64,000 bases of DNA from Kordiimonadaceae bacterium UBA4441 (GCA_002390425.1 DGPL01000060.1:1-64000); one strand, 5' to 3'. Shown: positions 24,081 through 34,237, counted from the first letter of the stretch. Notes: generated by a model not told the origin, from the sequence alone. Program-made: numbers and translations.

Positions 24081-24244
24081 AGCTTGAAAAATATTAAAAT
24101 TAAATAATCTTGAGTTATGTAAAAAGTAAACAAATAGAAGTATTTATGATTATAAGTAAGACTATAAATGTCTTATTGAATAACAATGTTCAATTCAAGC
24201 AAAGATATTTGCAGAAATTTATTTCTTTTAATCTTTGGGGGAAA
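23791..24244. other. Intergenic region between cytochrome c gene and tRNA
   Basis: Apart from the doubtful ORF, the stretch holds a 6-bp inverted repeat, TAAGAC-N7-GTCTTA (24157-24175), in very AT-rich sequence. It marks the change from the accessory cluster to housekeeping genes. I see no other gene here. Confidence 0.5.
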
Positions 24245-24321
24245 TGGTGGGCCTGGTAGGACTCGAACCTACGACCGAACCGTTATGAGCGGTTTGCTCT
24301 AACCAACTGAGCTACAGGCCC
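24245..24321 (-). tRNA. tRNA with CAU anticodon, probably tRNA-Ile2 (Met elongator possible)
   Basis: On the minus strand the 77 bases fold as a complete tRNA with encoded CCA: acceptor GGGCCTG/CAGGCCC, D-stem GCTC/GAGC, anticodon stem AACCG/CGGTT with loop CTCATAA, and T-arm GTAGG-TTCGAGT-CCTAC. The anticodon is CAT. The acceptor stem GGGCCUG is the one used by alphaproteobacterial tRNA-Ile(GAU), so I favour the isoleucine species whose C34 is modified to lysidine by TilS; an elongator tRNA-Met cannot be excluded by eye. Confidence 0.93.
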
Positions 24322-24398
24322 CCTTCGCGATTTGGAAATGCTTACCTAGCAGATTATAAATTAATTGCCTAGAGAAGAAATTCATTGATCGCGATTTT

Positions 24399-24429
24399 TT
24401 TTAAGCCCGTCATATAAACGGGCTTAAAA
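24399..24429. terminator. 12-bp perfect inverted repeat after rpoD (atypical terminator)
   Basis: TTTTAAGCCCGT and ACGGGCTTAAAA flank a 7-base loop, 2 bases after the rpoD stop. The stem is strong, but in the rpoD direction it is followed by A's instead of T's, so it is not a classical intrinsic terminator; it may protect the 3' end or act with Rho. Confidence 0.5.
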
Positions 24430-24431
24430 TA

Positions 24432-26450
24432 TTACTTATCCAAGAAACTACGAAGCTTTCGTGACCTGCTAGGATGTTTTAATTTACGAAGTGCTTTTGC
24501 TTCGATCTGCCTGATCCGTTCACGTGTTACAGAGAACTGCTGTCCGACTTCTTCTAACGTGTGGTCAGTATTCATACCAATACCAAATCGCATACGAAGA
24601 ACCCGTTCTTCACGTGGTGTCAGGGACGCAAGAACACGCGTCGTCGTATCACGTAAGTTTGTCTGAATAGCACTATCAACCGGAAGTATCGCATTTTTAT
24701 CTTCAATGAAATCACCTAAATGACTGTCTTCTTCATCGCCGATAGGCGTTTCAAGCGAGATCGGCTCTTTGGCGATCTTCATAACTTTACGTACTTTTTC
24801 AAGTGGCATTGAAAGACGTGCGGCGAGTTCCTCTGGCGTTGCTTCACGGCCTATTTCATGCATCATCTGGCGACCTGTACGCACCAACTTATTGATGGTT
24901 TCAATCATATGAACCGGTATACGAATTGTACGGGCTTGGTCCGCAATTGAACGCGTTATAGCCTGTCTAATCCACCATGTCGCATAAGTCGAAAATTTAT
25001 ATCCGCGACGGTATTCAAACTTATCCACCGCTTTCATCAAGCCAATATTACCTTCTTGGATAAGATCAAGGAATTGAAGTCCACGGTTCGTGTATTTTTT
25101 CGCAATAGAAATTACGAGCCTAAGGTTCGCTTCAACCATTTCTTTTTTAGCGATACGCGCTTCTTTTTCACCTTTTTGAACTTTATTTACTATGACACGG
25201 AATTCAGAAACATTAAGACCTACGTCTCTTGCAATTTCCTTAACCTGATCGCGCATATTTTGGATAATATCTGCTTCGTTTGAAATGAAACTATCCCAGC
25301 CTTTGCCTTTTTCTTTGCCCATGGTTTTAACCCAATCAGGCTCGAGCTCACGTTCCCAGTAATTCTCAAGATACGATTTACGACTAACTTTATAACGTTC
25401 CGCAAGACGGAGCATTTTTCCTTCAAGTCCCATTAGGCGCTTACTTGAGGAATAAAGTTGCTCAAGTAATGCTTCAATCCGATTATTATTAAGACGAAGG
25501 TTATTTACCATTACAATGAGGTCATCGCTCAGTTTGCGGTAACGCTTTTCTTGCGCCGGTGTTAATTGGACGTTTCCAATATTTGATTCGTGACGCAAAT
25601 CTTGAAGTTTGGAGAACTTTTTATAAATTTTACGAATTTCAGCAAATATCTCCATCACCCGAGGATGAAGCGCTTCTTCCATCGTAGCAAGTGACATTGT
25701 GACACCTTCATCATCGTCGTCGTCATCATCGTCATCATCGGCTGTTTCTTCTACACCTTCATCTGCTTCACTTTTATCTTCGTTATCATCCTTATTTTCA
25801 AGAGCATCTTTATCATCGCTGTCGGCAACGTCATCAGCCTCTTCATCCTTTGAATCCGCAGCAGGAACAGCATCTGTTTCTTGTGTTGGATCATTCCCAT
25901 ACATTGCATCAAGGTCAATGACATCACGCAGCAGAATTTCTTCTTCTTCGAGCATTTCGCCCCAAGCAGCCAAAGCGTTAAATGTTAGCGGACTATCACA
26001 AAGTCCGGAAATCATCGTTTCACGACCGGCTTCAATACGTTTTGCAATTGCGATTTCACCTTCACGCGAAAGAAGCTCAACACTTCCCATTTCACGCAGA
26101 TACATTCTCACAGGATCATCAGTTCTGTCAGCAGGCGCTTTTGTCTCAGGCTTAGTTTCCACGGCCTTTTTTGCAGCTGGCTTTGCATCTTCTTCAGAAC
26201 CTTCACCAGCTTCATCCGCATCGGCATTATCAATAACGTTAATACCCATTTCCGATAACATCGTCATAACGTCTTCTATTTGCTCAGATGACATTTGATC
26301 TTGCGGCAGTGCTTCATTAAGAGCGTCATAGGTGATATATCCGCGCTTTTTAGCTGCGGCGATCATCTTTTTTACGGCATCTTGACTATCAACTACTGGT
26401 GCGTCTGCGACTTCTGTCGTCTTATCTGACTTCTTGGCTTTTTCCGCCAT
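24432..26450 (-). CDS. rpoD: RNA polymerase primary sigma factor (sigma-70)
   Basis: A 672-residue housekeeping sigma factor. Region 1.1 is followed by region 1.2 (DPVRMYLREMGSVELLSREG), a long acidic non-conserved region, regions 2.3-2.4 (FSTYATWWIRQAITR with the RIPVHM boundary), region 3, and region 4.2 (VTRERIRQIEAKALRKL) at the C-terminus. The length is typical of alphaproteobacterial RpoD. The non-conserved region has a run of ten aspartates encoded by GAT/GAC repeats (25710-25739). It follows dnaG by 60 bases in the conserved dnaG-rpoD macromolecular-synthesis order. Confidence 0.99.
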   Translation of the reverse strand: MAEKAKKSDKTTEVADAPVVDSQDAVKKMIAAAKKRGYITYDALNEALPQDQMSSEQIEDVMTMLSEMGINVIDNADADEAGEGSEEDAKPAAKKAVETKPETKAPADRTDDPVRMYLREMGSVELLSREGEIAIAKRIEAGRETMISGLCDSPLTFNALAAWGEMLEEEEILLRDVIDLDAMYGNDPTQETDAVPAADSKDEEADDVADSDDKDALENKDDNEDKSEADEGVEETADDDDDDDDDDEGVTMSLATMEEALHPRVMEIFAEIRKIYKKFSKLQDLRHESNIGNVQLTPAQEKRYRKLSDDLIVMVNNLRLNNNRIEALLEQLYSSSKRLMGLEGKMLRLAERYKVSRKSYLENYWERELEPDWVKTMGKEKGKGWDSFISNEADIIQNMRDQVKEIARDVGLNVSEFRVIVNKVQKGEKEARIAKKEMVEANLRLVISIAKKYTNRGLQFLDLIQEGNIGLMKAVDKFEYRRGYKFSTYATWWIRQAITRSIADQARTIRIPVHMIETINKLVRTGRQMMHEIGREATPEELAARLSMPLEKVRKVMKIAKEPISLETPIGDEEDSHLGDFIEDKNAILPVDSAIQTNLRDTTTRVLASLTPREERVLRMRFGIGMNTDHTLEEVGQQFSVTRERIRQIEAKALRKLKHPSRSRKLRSFLDK
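25710..25739 (-). repeat. Trinucleotide tract encoding ten aspartates in rpoD
   Basis: Ten consecutive GAT/GAC codons. The mixture of the two codons limits slippage. It lies in the variable acidic insert between regions 1.2 and 2 and extends an already acidic stretch. Confidence 0.9.
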
Positions 26451-26510
26451 GTATAAACCTCAAATAATTTTAAACACTATAAAATTGTTAAGTTCAAAAA
26501 GATGTTCTCA

Positions 26511-28412
26511 TCAATCTGATACTTCAGTTAATTTTTTTAGGCTTGCTGAATGCTCTTCTTTCAGTGCTTGCAAGCGCGCATAATCTTCTTCATTTAAATC
26601 CTTTGAACCATATGAAGCAATCTCCTGCTCCAACTTTGCAAGTTGGAAAAGTTCAATAGAATGCTTCCATGTTTCTTCCGTTTCTTCACGAGAAGATTTT
26701 GACCCAGTAAAATTCTGGGCTGTCAACACGCCTTGCCTGAATATGATTTCTATAGCCTGGCCCAAACCTGCTTCTAACATTTGGTGTCTCAGGCGGTCTT
26801 TTTCAAGGTCCGAGTCGCGACTAGCTATACGTATGATTTCATTACGGACTTTGTCAAGCTCTTCCGATTCGAATTCGAAGGTTGCAAACTGCTCTTCGTG
26901 CTGTTCTAAAAGCCAAGGATGCTCTAAAACCGTTAGTATGATTAGCCTTTCCCGATCTAACAATGAAGAATTATTAGATTTACCTATTTTTGTTTTATTT
27001 AGGTTTCCAATGCTTTTTTCTTCTTTACCTCTAGAAAAGCCTCTTTTTTGATTAAAGCCTCTATCCCAGTTTTTCTGCTGATTCTCTCTATTTTGCTGAT
27101 TGAAAGACTGATCATGCAAATTTATCTCTGGAACAAAGTCGCCGCCAAACAGGTTTTTTAATCGACGCCCAAAGTCATTTTCATAATACCCACGGATTTT
27201 TTGATCTTGAATATCATTCAAAACGCGGGCTATTTTTTGCTCCAGACCAGCCCTTTGTTCTGGTGTGTTATGGTCGCCCTTACTAATCAATTCTTCCCAT
27301 AGCACCGATGCTAACGGCTTTCCTTCAGAAAGAAGATTTTCAAAGGCATTTGCCCCTTGCCCTGCTACATAACTGTCAGGATCTTCTCCTTCAGGTAGAT
27401 AGACAAACTTCAAAGAATGCCCTGGCTTTAAAAGCGGCAATGAACGATCAACCACACGAATGGCTGCACGCTGTCCTGCTTTATCTCCATCAAAACACAT
27501 CATCGGTTCGGGGGTGAGCCGCCACATTTCTCTAATTTGATCTTCGGTGACCGCCGTACCGAGCGGGGCCACCCCTTCAGGAAATCCGGCCTGCGCAAGA
27601 CCAATGACATCCATGTAGCCTTCTGCAACTAAGAGCCGTCCCTTTTCAAAGGCTGCTTTTCTAGCGCCACTTAAGTTATAAAGTAATCGCCCTTTATGAA
27701 ATAATGGTGTTTCTGGTGAATTTAGGTATTTTGCTTTTGCTTGTGATGAAAGTGCCCTTCCACCGAAAGCAACAACTCGCCCTTGACGGTCCGTAATGGG
27801 GAACATAATGCGGTGACGAAAACGATCATAACTTTCAGCACCGTCATCTGGTTTAATTAGCATTCCCGCTTCAATAAGCATTTCTTCTGTAATTTCATCA
27901 CGTGCAAGCATTGCTTCTTTAAGAGCATTTTTGCTATTTGGCGCAAATCCTAATCTAAATTTTTTGACCGTTTCTTTTGTAAGGCCCCTTTGTTTGATAT
28001 ATGAGCGGCCTTCTGCGCCGGCCTGCGCCACCAATTGACTTTCAAACCAATGCGTGACCGCTTCCATCACATCATAAAGTGATTTTTTCACTTTCGCTTT
28101 TTTCTGATCATATGGGGTTTGTTTGGGAATTTCTAGACCTGCCTGTCCAGCAAGCCGCTCAACTGTCTCAGGGAAAGAAAGGCCCTCAGTCTCCAATGTA
28201 AAATTAATGACATCGCCATGTGCCCCACATCCAAAACAATGGTAAAAACCTTTTTCATCATTTACCGTAAAAGAAGGGGTTTTCTCATTATGGAATGGGC
28301 ATAGGCCAGTATGCTCGCGTCCCTTACGTGTTAAGCGCACTTTTCGACCGACGACGTCGCTAACAGGCAGTCGATTTCTTATTTCTTCAAGAAAATCTGG
28401 CGTAAATCCCAT
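26511..28412 (-). CDS. dnaG: DNA primase
   Basis: A 633-residue primase. The CHC2 zinc finger is C38, H41, C59, C62 (LCPFHNEKTPSF and YHCFGCG). The catalytic core has the RFRHRIMFPI block, and the Toprim domain has VAEGYMDVIGL and FDGDKAGQRA with the metal-binding acidic residues. The C-terminal third, which binds DnaB helicase, is preceded by a polar Gln/Asn/Arg-rich linker (about 440-490). It synthesises primers at the replication fork. It lies immediately upstream of rpoD. Confidence 0.98.
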   Translation of the reverse strand: MGFTPDFLEEIRNRLPVSDVVGRKVRLTRKGREHTGLCPFHNEKTPSFTVNDEKGFYHCFGCGAHGDVINFTLETEGLSFPETVERLAGQAGLEIPKQTPYDQKKAKVKKSLYDVMEAVTHWFESQLVAQAGAEGRSYIKQRGLTKETVKKFRLGFAPNSKNALKEAMLARDEITEEMLIEAGMLIKPDDGAESYDRFRHRIMFPITDRQGRVVAFGGRALSSQAKAKYLNSPETPLFHKGRLLYNLSGARKAAFEKGRLLVAEGYMDVIGLAQAGFPEGVAPLGTAVTEDQIREMWRLTPEPMMCFDGDKAGQRAAIRVVDRSLPLLKPGHSLKFVYLPEGEDPDSYVAGQGANAFENLLSEGKPLASVLWEELISKGDHNTPEQRAGLEQKIARVLNDIQDQKIRGYYENDFGRRLKNLFGGDFVPEINLHDQSFNQQNRENQQKNWDRGFNQKRGFSRGKEEKSIGNLNKTKIGKSNNSSLLDRERLIILTVLEHPWLLEQHEEQFATFEFESEELDKVRNEIIRIASRDSDLEKDRLRHQMLEAGLGQAIEIIFRQGVLTAQNFTGSKSSREETEETWKHSIELFQLAKLEQEIASYGSKDLNEEDYARLQALKEEHSASLKKLTEVSD

Positions 28413-28483
28413 AATGGTACTTTAAATTCTAATAAAATGAATATCTAACATTAAATTAGATAATGACGTGTTCCAGTCAAGCC

Positions 28484-28936
28484 TTATGATAATAAATCTT
28501 TAGTAAGCGCACTTGCTTTTGAAAAATCCATTTGGCCAGAATAATTACCCTTTAACATGGCCATAATCTTACCGATATCTTTAAGTCCTGATGCTCCGGT
28601 TTCATCAATAGCTGCTTTAACCGCTGTCTCAACTTCTGCATCATCCAATTGACGTGGTAAAAACTCGCTAATAATTTCGATCTCATCACTCTCTTGTTTA
28701 GCAAGTTCATCACGTCCAGCTTCCTGATAAGCTTTACAGCTTTCGTGACGTTGCTTAACCATTTTGGAGAGGATTTCAATAATTTCCGGATCGCCTACTT
28801 TACTATCCGATTCGGTACGAACTGAGATGTCCCTGTCTTTAATCGCAGCCATGATTAAACGTATGGTACTCAAGCGACGCTTATCTTTTGACCGCATGGC
28901 CTCTTTCATCGCTGTATTAAATTTTTCACGCAACAT
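28484..28936 (-). CDS. GatB/YqeY domain-containing protein
   Basis: A 150-residue YqeY-type protein: an N-terminal helical part (LREKFNTAMKEAMRSKDKRRLSTIRLI) and a C-terminal GatB-like three-helix domain ending FSKASALTKDLLS. It resembles the tail domain of the amidotransferase subunit GatB but stands alone. YqeY proteins are linked with tRNA-dependent amidation or tRNA binding, though the role is not settled. It is upstream of dnaG-rpoD (72-base gap), the common order in this class. Confidence 0.95.
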   Translation of the reverse strand: MLREKFNTAMKEAMRSKDKRRLSTIRLIMAAIKDRDISVRTESDSKVGDPEIIEILSKMVKQRHESCKAYQEAGRDELAKQESDEIEIISEFLPRQLDDAEVETAVKAAIDETGASGLKDIGKIMAMLKGNYSGQMDFSKASALTKDLLS

Positions 28937-29114
28937 ATTGTTTTATATCCTTATTTTACGAAAATGCCGACATATGACATCTCAAAGTCAGTCGGCTTTT
29001 AATTACAGGAAAGAGAGATACTAACCCAAAACTGTTAGAAATGCAACATCAAATTTTATTGTAAGTTATTGATTTTAAAGGATAATTTTTATTTGTAAAT
29101 TACTTCTTATTTTC

Positions 29115-29143
29115 TTGACGCCCTTAAATCGATTGATTATGTT
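29115..29143 (+). promoter_or_regulatory. Sigma-70 promoter of carAB
   Basis: TTGACG (29115-29120), a 17-base spacer, and TATGTT (29138-29143). The predicted transcript starts near 29150 and has a leader of about 75 bases before carA. No clear attenuator or PyrR-type hairpin is visible in the leader. Confidence 0.6.
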
Positions 29144-29224
29144 CCGGTCAATTTACGCATCGAATGGTCTAATAAGAAAGTTTGATCGTAAAGAATATAA
29201 CCCAACAATTTATATAAAGTCTTT

Positions 29225-30403
29225 ATGCCCATGACTGACACAGAAAACGCCCTTATCCCACCACACGAAAATATAACTGCCGTATTGGTGCTAGATGATG
29301 GATCTGTTTTTTGGGGATATGGTTTTGGTAAAGAAACCACAACCTTCGGAGAGGTATGCTTTAATACTTCCATGACCGGTTATCAGGAAATTTTAACTGA
29401 CCCATCTTACGCTGGACAAATTATTAATTTCACATTCCCCCATATAGGTAACGTTGGCACGAACGCAGAAGATGAAGAAACCAAAACTTCTGCTGTCCGC
29501 GGTCTCGTTATTCGCCAAGATATAACAGAACCTTCTAACTTTCGCTCAGAACAGCATTTAAATGATTGGTGTCTTAAACAAAACCTCACCGGCATTGCCG
29601 GAATAGACACAAGAAAATTAACAAGATTTATCAGAAAAAATGGCGCTCCAAACGGCGTCATTTGTTTTAATAGCCAAGGTAAATTTGACTTTCCTGCTTT
29701 ACAGGCTCAAGCAAATGAATGGCCCGGCCTTAACGGAATGGATCTTGCTATTAAAGTGACTTGTAATGATACATATGATTGGACCACCACAAGGTGGACC
29801 TTAGAAAATGGCTACGGTGAACTTAATAACCCTAAAGCTCATGTCGTTGCTGTTGATTATGGCATCAAACATAACATTTTAAGATGCCTAGCGACAACAG
29901 GCGCCAAAGTTACAGTGGTATCAGCCACAACACCCGCCGAAGAGATTTTGAAACTTAACCCGGATGGTATCTTTTTATCAAATGGACCAGGTGATCCCGC
30001 AGCAACTGGTGAATACGCAATTCCGATCATTCAAAAATTGCTTGAAAGCGGTATTCCGCTATTCGGTATTTGTCTCGGACATCAAATGCTTGCCCTTGCT
30101 GTAGGTGCAAAAACCACAAAAATGCATCAAGGTCATCGTGGCGCAAACCACCCGGTAATGGATTTTAATACTAACAAGGTTGAAATCACCTCAATGAACC
30201 ATGGTTTTATGGTTGATAAAGAGACATTACCAGAGGGTGTAAAATTAAGCCATATATCCCTTTTTGACCAGACATGTTGTGGCATTGAGCTTGAAGGCAA
30301 ACTAGCCTTCTCAGTACAGCACCATCCGGAAGCAAGCCCCGGACCTCAAGACAGCCACTATCTTTTTGACCGCTTTATGGAAATGATTTTAGAAAATGCC
30401 TAA
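29225..30403 (+). CDS. carA: Carbamoyl-phosphate synthase small subunit
   Basis: A 392-residue glutaminase subunit. The N-terminal CarA domain includes the FNTSMTGYQEILTDPSYAGQ block; the C-terminal class I amidotransferase has the nucleophile C283 in GICLGHQ and the QHHPEASPGP His-Glu motif. It supplies ammonia from glutamine to CarB for arginine and pyrimidine synthesis. The start could also be the ATG two codons later (29231). It overlaps carB by 8 bases, so they are translationally coupled. Confidence 0.98.
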   Translation: MPMTDTENALIPPHENITAVLVLDDGSVFWGYGFGKETTTFGEVCFNTSMTGYQEILTDPSYAGQIINFTFPHIGNVGTNAEDEETKTSAVRGLVIRQDITEPSNFRSEQHLNDWCLKQNLTGIAGIDTRKLTRFIRKNGAPNGVICFNSQGKFDFPALQAQANEWPGLNGMDLAIKVTCNDTYDWTTTRWTLENGYGELNNPKAHVVAVDYGIKHNILRCLATTGAKVTVVSATTPAEEILKLNPDGIFLSNGPGDPAATGEYAIPIIQKLLESGIPLFGICLGHQMLALAVGAKTTKMHQGHRGANHPVMDFNTNKVEITSMNHGFMVDKETLPEGVKLSHISLFDQTCCGIELEGKLAFSVQHHPEASPGPQDSHYLFDRFMEMILENA

Positions 30404-33400
30404 ACGTACAGATATAAATTCCATTCTTATTATTGGTGCAGGCCCGATCGTAATTGGTCAGGCTTGCGAATTCGATTATTCCGGCACACAAGCCTGTAAG
30501 GCTCTTCGTGAAGAAGGTTACCGTGTGATCCTGGTAAACAGCAACCCGGCAACGATCATGACAGACCCTGATCTCGCCGACGCAACTTATGTAGAACCCA
30601 TAACACCAGAGATGGTTGAAAAAATTATTATCAAAGAAAAACCTGATGCGATCTTGCCTACTATGGGCGGTCAAACAGGTCTTAATACTGCATTAGAACT
30701 TGATAAACATGGTATTCTTGAAAAATACAATGTGGAATTGATCGGTGCTAAAGTTGATGCCATCAATATGGCAGAAGATCGTCAACTTTTCAAAGATGCC
30801 ATGAACAGACTAAATATCAACATGCCAAGAAGTCGTGTTGTGGGCTCAATTGAAGAAGCCCTTGATGCAATGGACTATATTAAACTTCCGATCATTATTC
30901 GCCCTAGCTTTACCATGGGTGGAAGCGGGGGCGGTATCGCTTATAATAAAGAAGAGTATATTGACATTGTAAAAGGAGGCTTAGACGCCTCACCAAGTTC
31001 AGAAATCTTGGTAGAACAGTCTATCTTAGGATGGAAAGAATTTGAAATGGAAGTGGTGCGAGACACCGCCGATAATTGCATTATTATTTGTGCCATTGAA
31101 AATTTTGATCCAATGGGTATTCATACTGGTGATAGCATCACGGTGGCGCCTGCCTTGACATTGACGGATAAAGAATATCAAATTATGCGTAATGCATCGA
31201 TTGCTGTTCTTCGTGAAATAGGCGTCGAAACAGGTGGCTCTAACGTGCAATTCGCCGTTAATCCTGAAGACGGGGAATTGATCATCATTGAAATGAACCC
31301 TCGTGTTAGTAGGTCTTCAGCGCTTGCCTCTAAAGCAACAGGCTTCCCCATCGCCAAAGTTGCCGCAAAACTTGCCGTAGGATATACTCTTGATGAACTT
31401 TCTAATGAGATCACGGGGGTAACCCCATCCTCTTTTGAGCCAACTATAGATTATGTGGTAACAAAAATTCCACGTTTTACTTTTGAAAAATTCCCTGATG
31501 CAGCACCTACACTGACAACAGCCATGAAATCTGTTGGTGAAGCGATGTCCATAGGACGTAGTTTTCCAGAAAGCTTACAAAAAGCACTTAGATCTATGGA
31601 AACTGATCTAACCGGTCTCAACGAAATTGATGTGCCTGGATATGATCCTGAAATAGGTGATATTAATGCTGTAAGAGCTGCCCTTGCTGTCCCTTCTGCT
31701 GACAGGATACTTATTTTAGCGCAAGCCTTGCGCCTAGGATTAAGCACAGAAGAAATTCATTCAATTGCAAAATATGACCCATGGTTCATAGAACAAGTAA
31801 GGTTAATTATTGATGCTGAACAAAATGTCCGCGAAAATGGCCTGCCAACTGATAAAAATGAATTTATCAATCTAAAATCTCTAGGGATGTCAGATGAGCG
31901 ATTAGCCGAACTTTCGGGATTAAAAGAAAGTGAAGTTTTAGATAAACGATATGCACTTGGAATTAAACCATCTTATAAACGCATTGATACTTGTGCCGCT
32001 GAATTTGAATCACAAACACCATACCTTTATTCAAGCTATGAACGCGATGCAGCCGGCATTTCTGAATGTGAAGCGGAACCCACAAATGCCAAGAAAATTG
32101 TCATCTTAGGGGGCGGTCCGAACCGCATTGGGCAAGGTATCGAGTTTGATTACTGTTGTTGTCATGCCGCATTTGCATTGAGCGATCAAAATTATGAAAC
32201 GATTATGGTGAACTGTAACCCTGAAACGGTATCTACAGATTACGATACGTCAGACAGGTTATACTTTGAGCCGTTAACGGCTGAAAATGTAATTGACCTC
32301 ATTCGACGCGAGCAAGAAAACGGAGAAGTTATTGGCGTGATAGTGCAGTTTGGTGGTCAAACGCCTCTCAAACTTTCACACGCTTTAGAAGCTGCGAATA
32401 TCCCAATACTTGGTACTTCACCAGACTCAATCGACCTTGCTGAGGATAGAGAAAGATTTCAAGAACTTGTCAATCAATTAGATCTGAAGCAACCGGAAAA
32501 TGGTCTGGCGACAGAAACCGATCAAGCAATTAAAATTGCAGAAGGCATTGGATATCCAATTTTAATCCGTCCTTCTTATGTACTTGGTGGGCGCGCGATG
32601 GAAATCGTCTACGACACTGTCTCACTTAAAAGATATATGAAAGAAGCCGTTAGTGTTTCTTGGGATAGCCCGGTTCTCATTGATAAATATTTAGGCGGTG
32701 CAACAGAAATTGATGTTGATGCCATATGTGACGGCGAGGATGTCCATATCGCCGCTATTATGCAACATATTGAAGAAGCTGGCGTTCATTCTGGAGATAG
32801 TGCCTGTTCCTTGCCGCCATATTCTTTAAAAGAAAGCGTGATAGAAGACCTGGAAGCGCAAACCAGAAAACTGGCTCTTGCACTAAATGTTGTAGGATTA
32901 ATGAATGTCCAATTCGCGGTTAAGGACGATGTTGTTTACTTGATTGAAGTTAATCCTCGCGCAAGCCGAACAGTACCATTTGTTGCAAAAGCCATTGGCG
33001 CACCTGTTGCAAAAATAGCAGCACGTGTTATGGCGGGTGAAAAATTAAAAGATTTTGATATCCCTAGTTATAAAACTGATCATTTTGCAGTAAAAGAAGC
33101 GGTGCTTCCATTTAATCGTTTCCCTGGTGTTGATATTTTGCTTGGCCCTGAAATGCGCTCAACTGGTGAAGTCATAGGCCTTGATAAAGATTTTCCGCGT
33201 GCATTCCTTAAGTCACAAATAGCGGCAAACACTCATTTACCACTTGAAGGAAATGTCTTTATTTCTGTAAAAAATAAAGACAAAGTCAAAATGGTAACAC
33301 CCGCTAAAGAATTAGTTGAAATGGGATATACCGTACTAGCAACGGGAGGAACCGCGGACTTCTTAAAAGAAAATGGTGTTGAAGTGACGCGCATTAATAA

Positions 33401-33635
33401 GGTACTAGAAGGCCGCCCACACATAGTGGATGCCATTAAGAATGATGAAATTGATCTCATCTTCAATACGACAGAAGGCGCGCAATCTATCAAAGATAGT
33501 TATGAGCTTAGAAGAACGGCTCTTCTAGACAGTATACCTTATTACACGACATCAAGAGGTGCAATTTCTGCCATGGAAGCAATAAAAGTCTTGAAATCTT
33601 CAACGCTTGAAGTTAAACCCCTTCAGTCTTATTGA
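30396..33635 (+). CDS. carB: Carbamoyl-phosphate synthase large subunit
   Basis: A 1079-residue enzyme with two homologous halves. Each has an ATP-grasp domain: the first opens ILIIGAGPIVIGQACEFDYS and has the IIRPSFTMGGSGGGIA loop; the second opens VILGGGPNRIGQGIEFDYC and has LIRPSYVLGGRAM. The last 150 residues form the MGS-like regulatory domain (VLATGGTADFLKENGVEV), which binds UMP/ornithine effectors. Full length and uninterrupted. Confidence 0.99.
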   Translation: MPKRTDINSILIIGAGPIVIGQACEFDYSGTQACKALREEGYRVILVNSNPATIMTDPDLADATYVEPITPEMVEKIIIKEKPDAILPTMGGQTGLNTALELDKHGILEKYNVELIGAKVDAINMAEDRQLFKDAMNRLNINMPRSRVVGSIEEALDAMDYIKLPIIIRPSFTMGGSGGGIAYNKEEYIDIVKGGLDASPSSEILVEQSILGWKEFEMEVVRDTADNCIIICAIENFDPMGIHTGDSITVAPALTLTDKEYQIMRNASIAVLREIGVETGGSNVQFAVNPEDGELIIIEMNPRVSRSSALASKATGFPIAKVAAKLAVGYTLDELSNEITGVTPSSFEPTIDYVVTKIPRFTFEKFPDAAPTLTTAMKSVGEAMSIGRSFPESLQKALRSMETDLTGLNEIDVPGYDPEIGDINAVRAALAVPSADRILILAQALRLGLSTEEIHSIAKYDPWFIEQVRLIIDAEQNVRENGLPTDKNEFINLKSLGMSDERLAELSGLKESEVLDKRYALGIKPSYKRIDTCAAEFESQTPYLYSSYERDAAGISECEAEPTNAKKIVILGGGPNRIGQGIEFDYCCCHAAFALSDQNYETIMVNCNPETVSTDYDTSDRLYFEPLTAENVIDLIRREQENGEVIGVIVQFGGQTPLKLSHALEAANIPILGTSPDSIDLAEDRERFQELVNQLDLKQPENGLATETDQAIKIAEGIGYPILIRPSYVLGGRAMEIVYDTVSLKRYMKEAVSVSWDSPVLIDKYLGGATEIDVDAICDGEDVHIAAIMQHIEEAGVHSGDSACSLPPYSLKESVIEDLEAQTRKLALALNVVGLMNVQFAVKDDVVYLIEVNPRASRTVPFVAKAIGAPVAKIAARVMAGEKLKDFDIPSYKTDHFAVKEAVLPFNRFPGVDILLGPEMRSTGEVIGLDKDFPRAFLKSQIAANTHLPLEGNVFISVKNKDKVKMVTPAKELVEMGYTVLATGGTADFLKENGVEVTRINKVLEGRPHIVDAIKNDEIDLIFNTTEGAQSIKDSYELRRTALLDSIPYYTTSRGAISAMEAIKVLKSSTLEVKPLQSY

Positions 33636-33674
33636 TGAATTATTGAAATTTTAACAAAAAAAGATTTACAATCT

Positions 33675-33711
33675 ACATTTGTATCAGGCGATCAAATGTG
33701 CCAATATTTTT
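33675..33711 (+). terminator. Possible weak terminator between carB and greA
   Basis: ACATTTG (33675-33681) and CAAATGT (33693-33699) form an imperfect stem with extra ATC/GAT pairing inside, followed after about ten bases by a run of seven T's. The distance to the T-run makes this weak. Confidence 0.35.
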
Positions 33712-33738
33712 TTGTTAAATAAAATATGAGATTTTAAA

Positions 33739-34212
33739 ATGGTAGAAAAAGTTCCAATGACTGCTGGCGGCCATACAAGCCTCGAAGAAGAACTTAAAAA
33801 CTTAAAGCATGTTAAAAGACCTGCAGTAATTAAAGCGATTGAAGAAGCACGCGCACATGGCGATCTTTCTGAAAACGCCGAATATCATGCCGCGAAAGAG
33901 CAACAGGGCATGATTGAAGGCCGCATTCAAATGATCGAAGATAAGCTTAGTCGCGCTGAAGTGATCGACCCAAAAGACTTGTCTGGTGATCGTGTCGTAT
34001 TCGCATCAACCGTAACGATTGCCGATGAAGATGATGCCGAATCAACATATAAAATTGTTGGCGTCGATGAAGCTGACGTCGCATCAGGTAAAATTTCATT
34101 CAGCTCACCAATTGGTCGCGCCCTCATAGGGCGTAACATCGGCGACGAGGTTGAAGTAAAAACCCCACGTGGTGAAACATATTATGAGATTGTAAAAATT
34201 GAATTTATATAA
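33739..34212 (+). CDS. greA: Transcription elongation factor GreA
   Basis: A 157-residue GreA of standard length: an N-terminal coiled coil (SLEEELKNLKHVKRPAVIKA to the SENAEYHAAKEQQGMIEGR turn with its acidic tip) and a C-terminal FKBP-like domain (SPIGRALIGRNIGDEVEVKTP). It rescues stalled RNA polymerase by stimulating transcript cleavage. It is followed by a strong terminator and a convergent Lrp gene. Confidence 0.98.
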   Translation: MVEKVPMTAGGHTSLEEELKNLKHVKRPAVIKAIEEARAHGDLSENAEYHAAKEQQGMIEGRIQMIEDKLSRAEVIDPKDLSGDRVVFASTVTIADEDDAESTYKIVGVDEADVASGKISFSSPIGRALIGRNIGDEVEVKTPRGETYYEIVKIEFI

Positions 34213-34237
34213 TTCGTTTCATTACGACTATTTTTTT

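Noticed and set aside
24157..24175. TAAGAC-N7-GTCTTA as a sixth member of the palindrome set
   Set aside because: Core and spacing differ from TGAYWWWTGTCA; it lacks the TGA and TCA ends.
25699..26298. 199-codon serine-rich ORF opposite rpoD
   Set aside because: It is the antisense shadow of the acidic region of rpoD; GAT/GAC/GAA codons read backwards give Ser/Ile/Phe runs.
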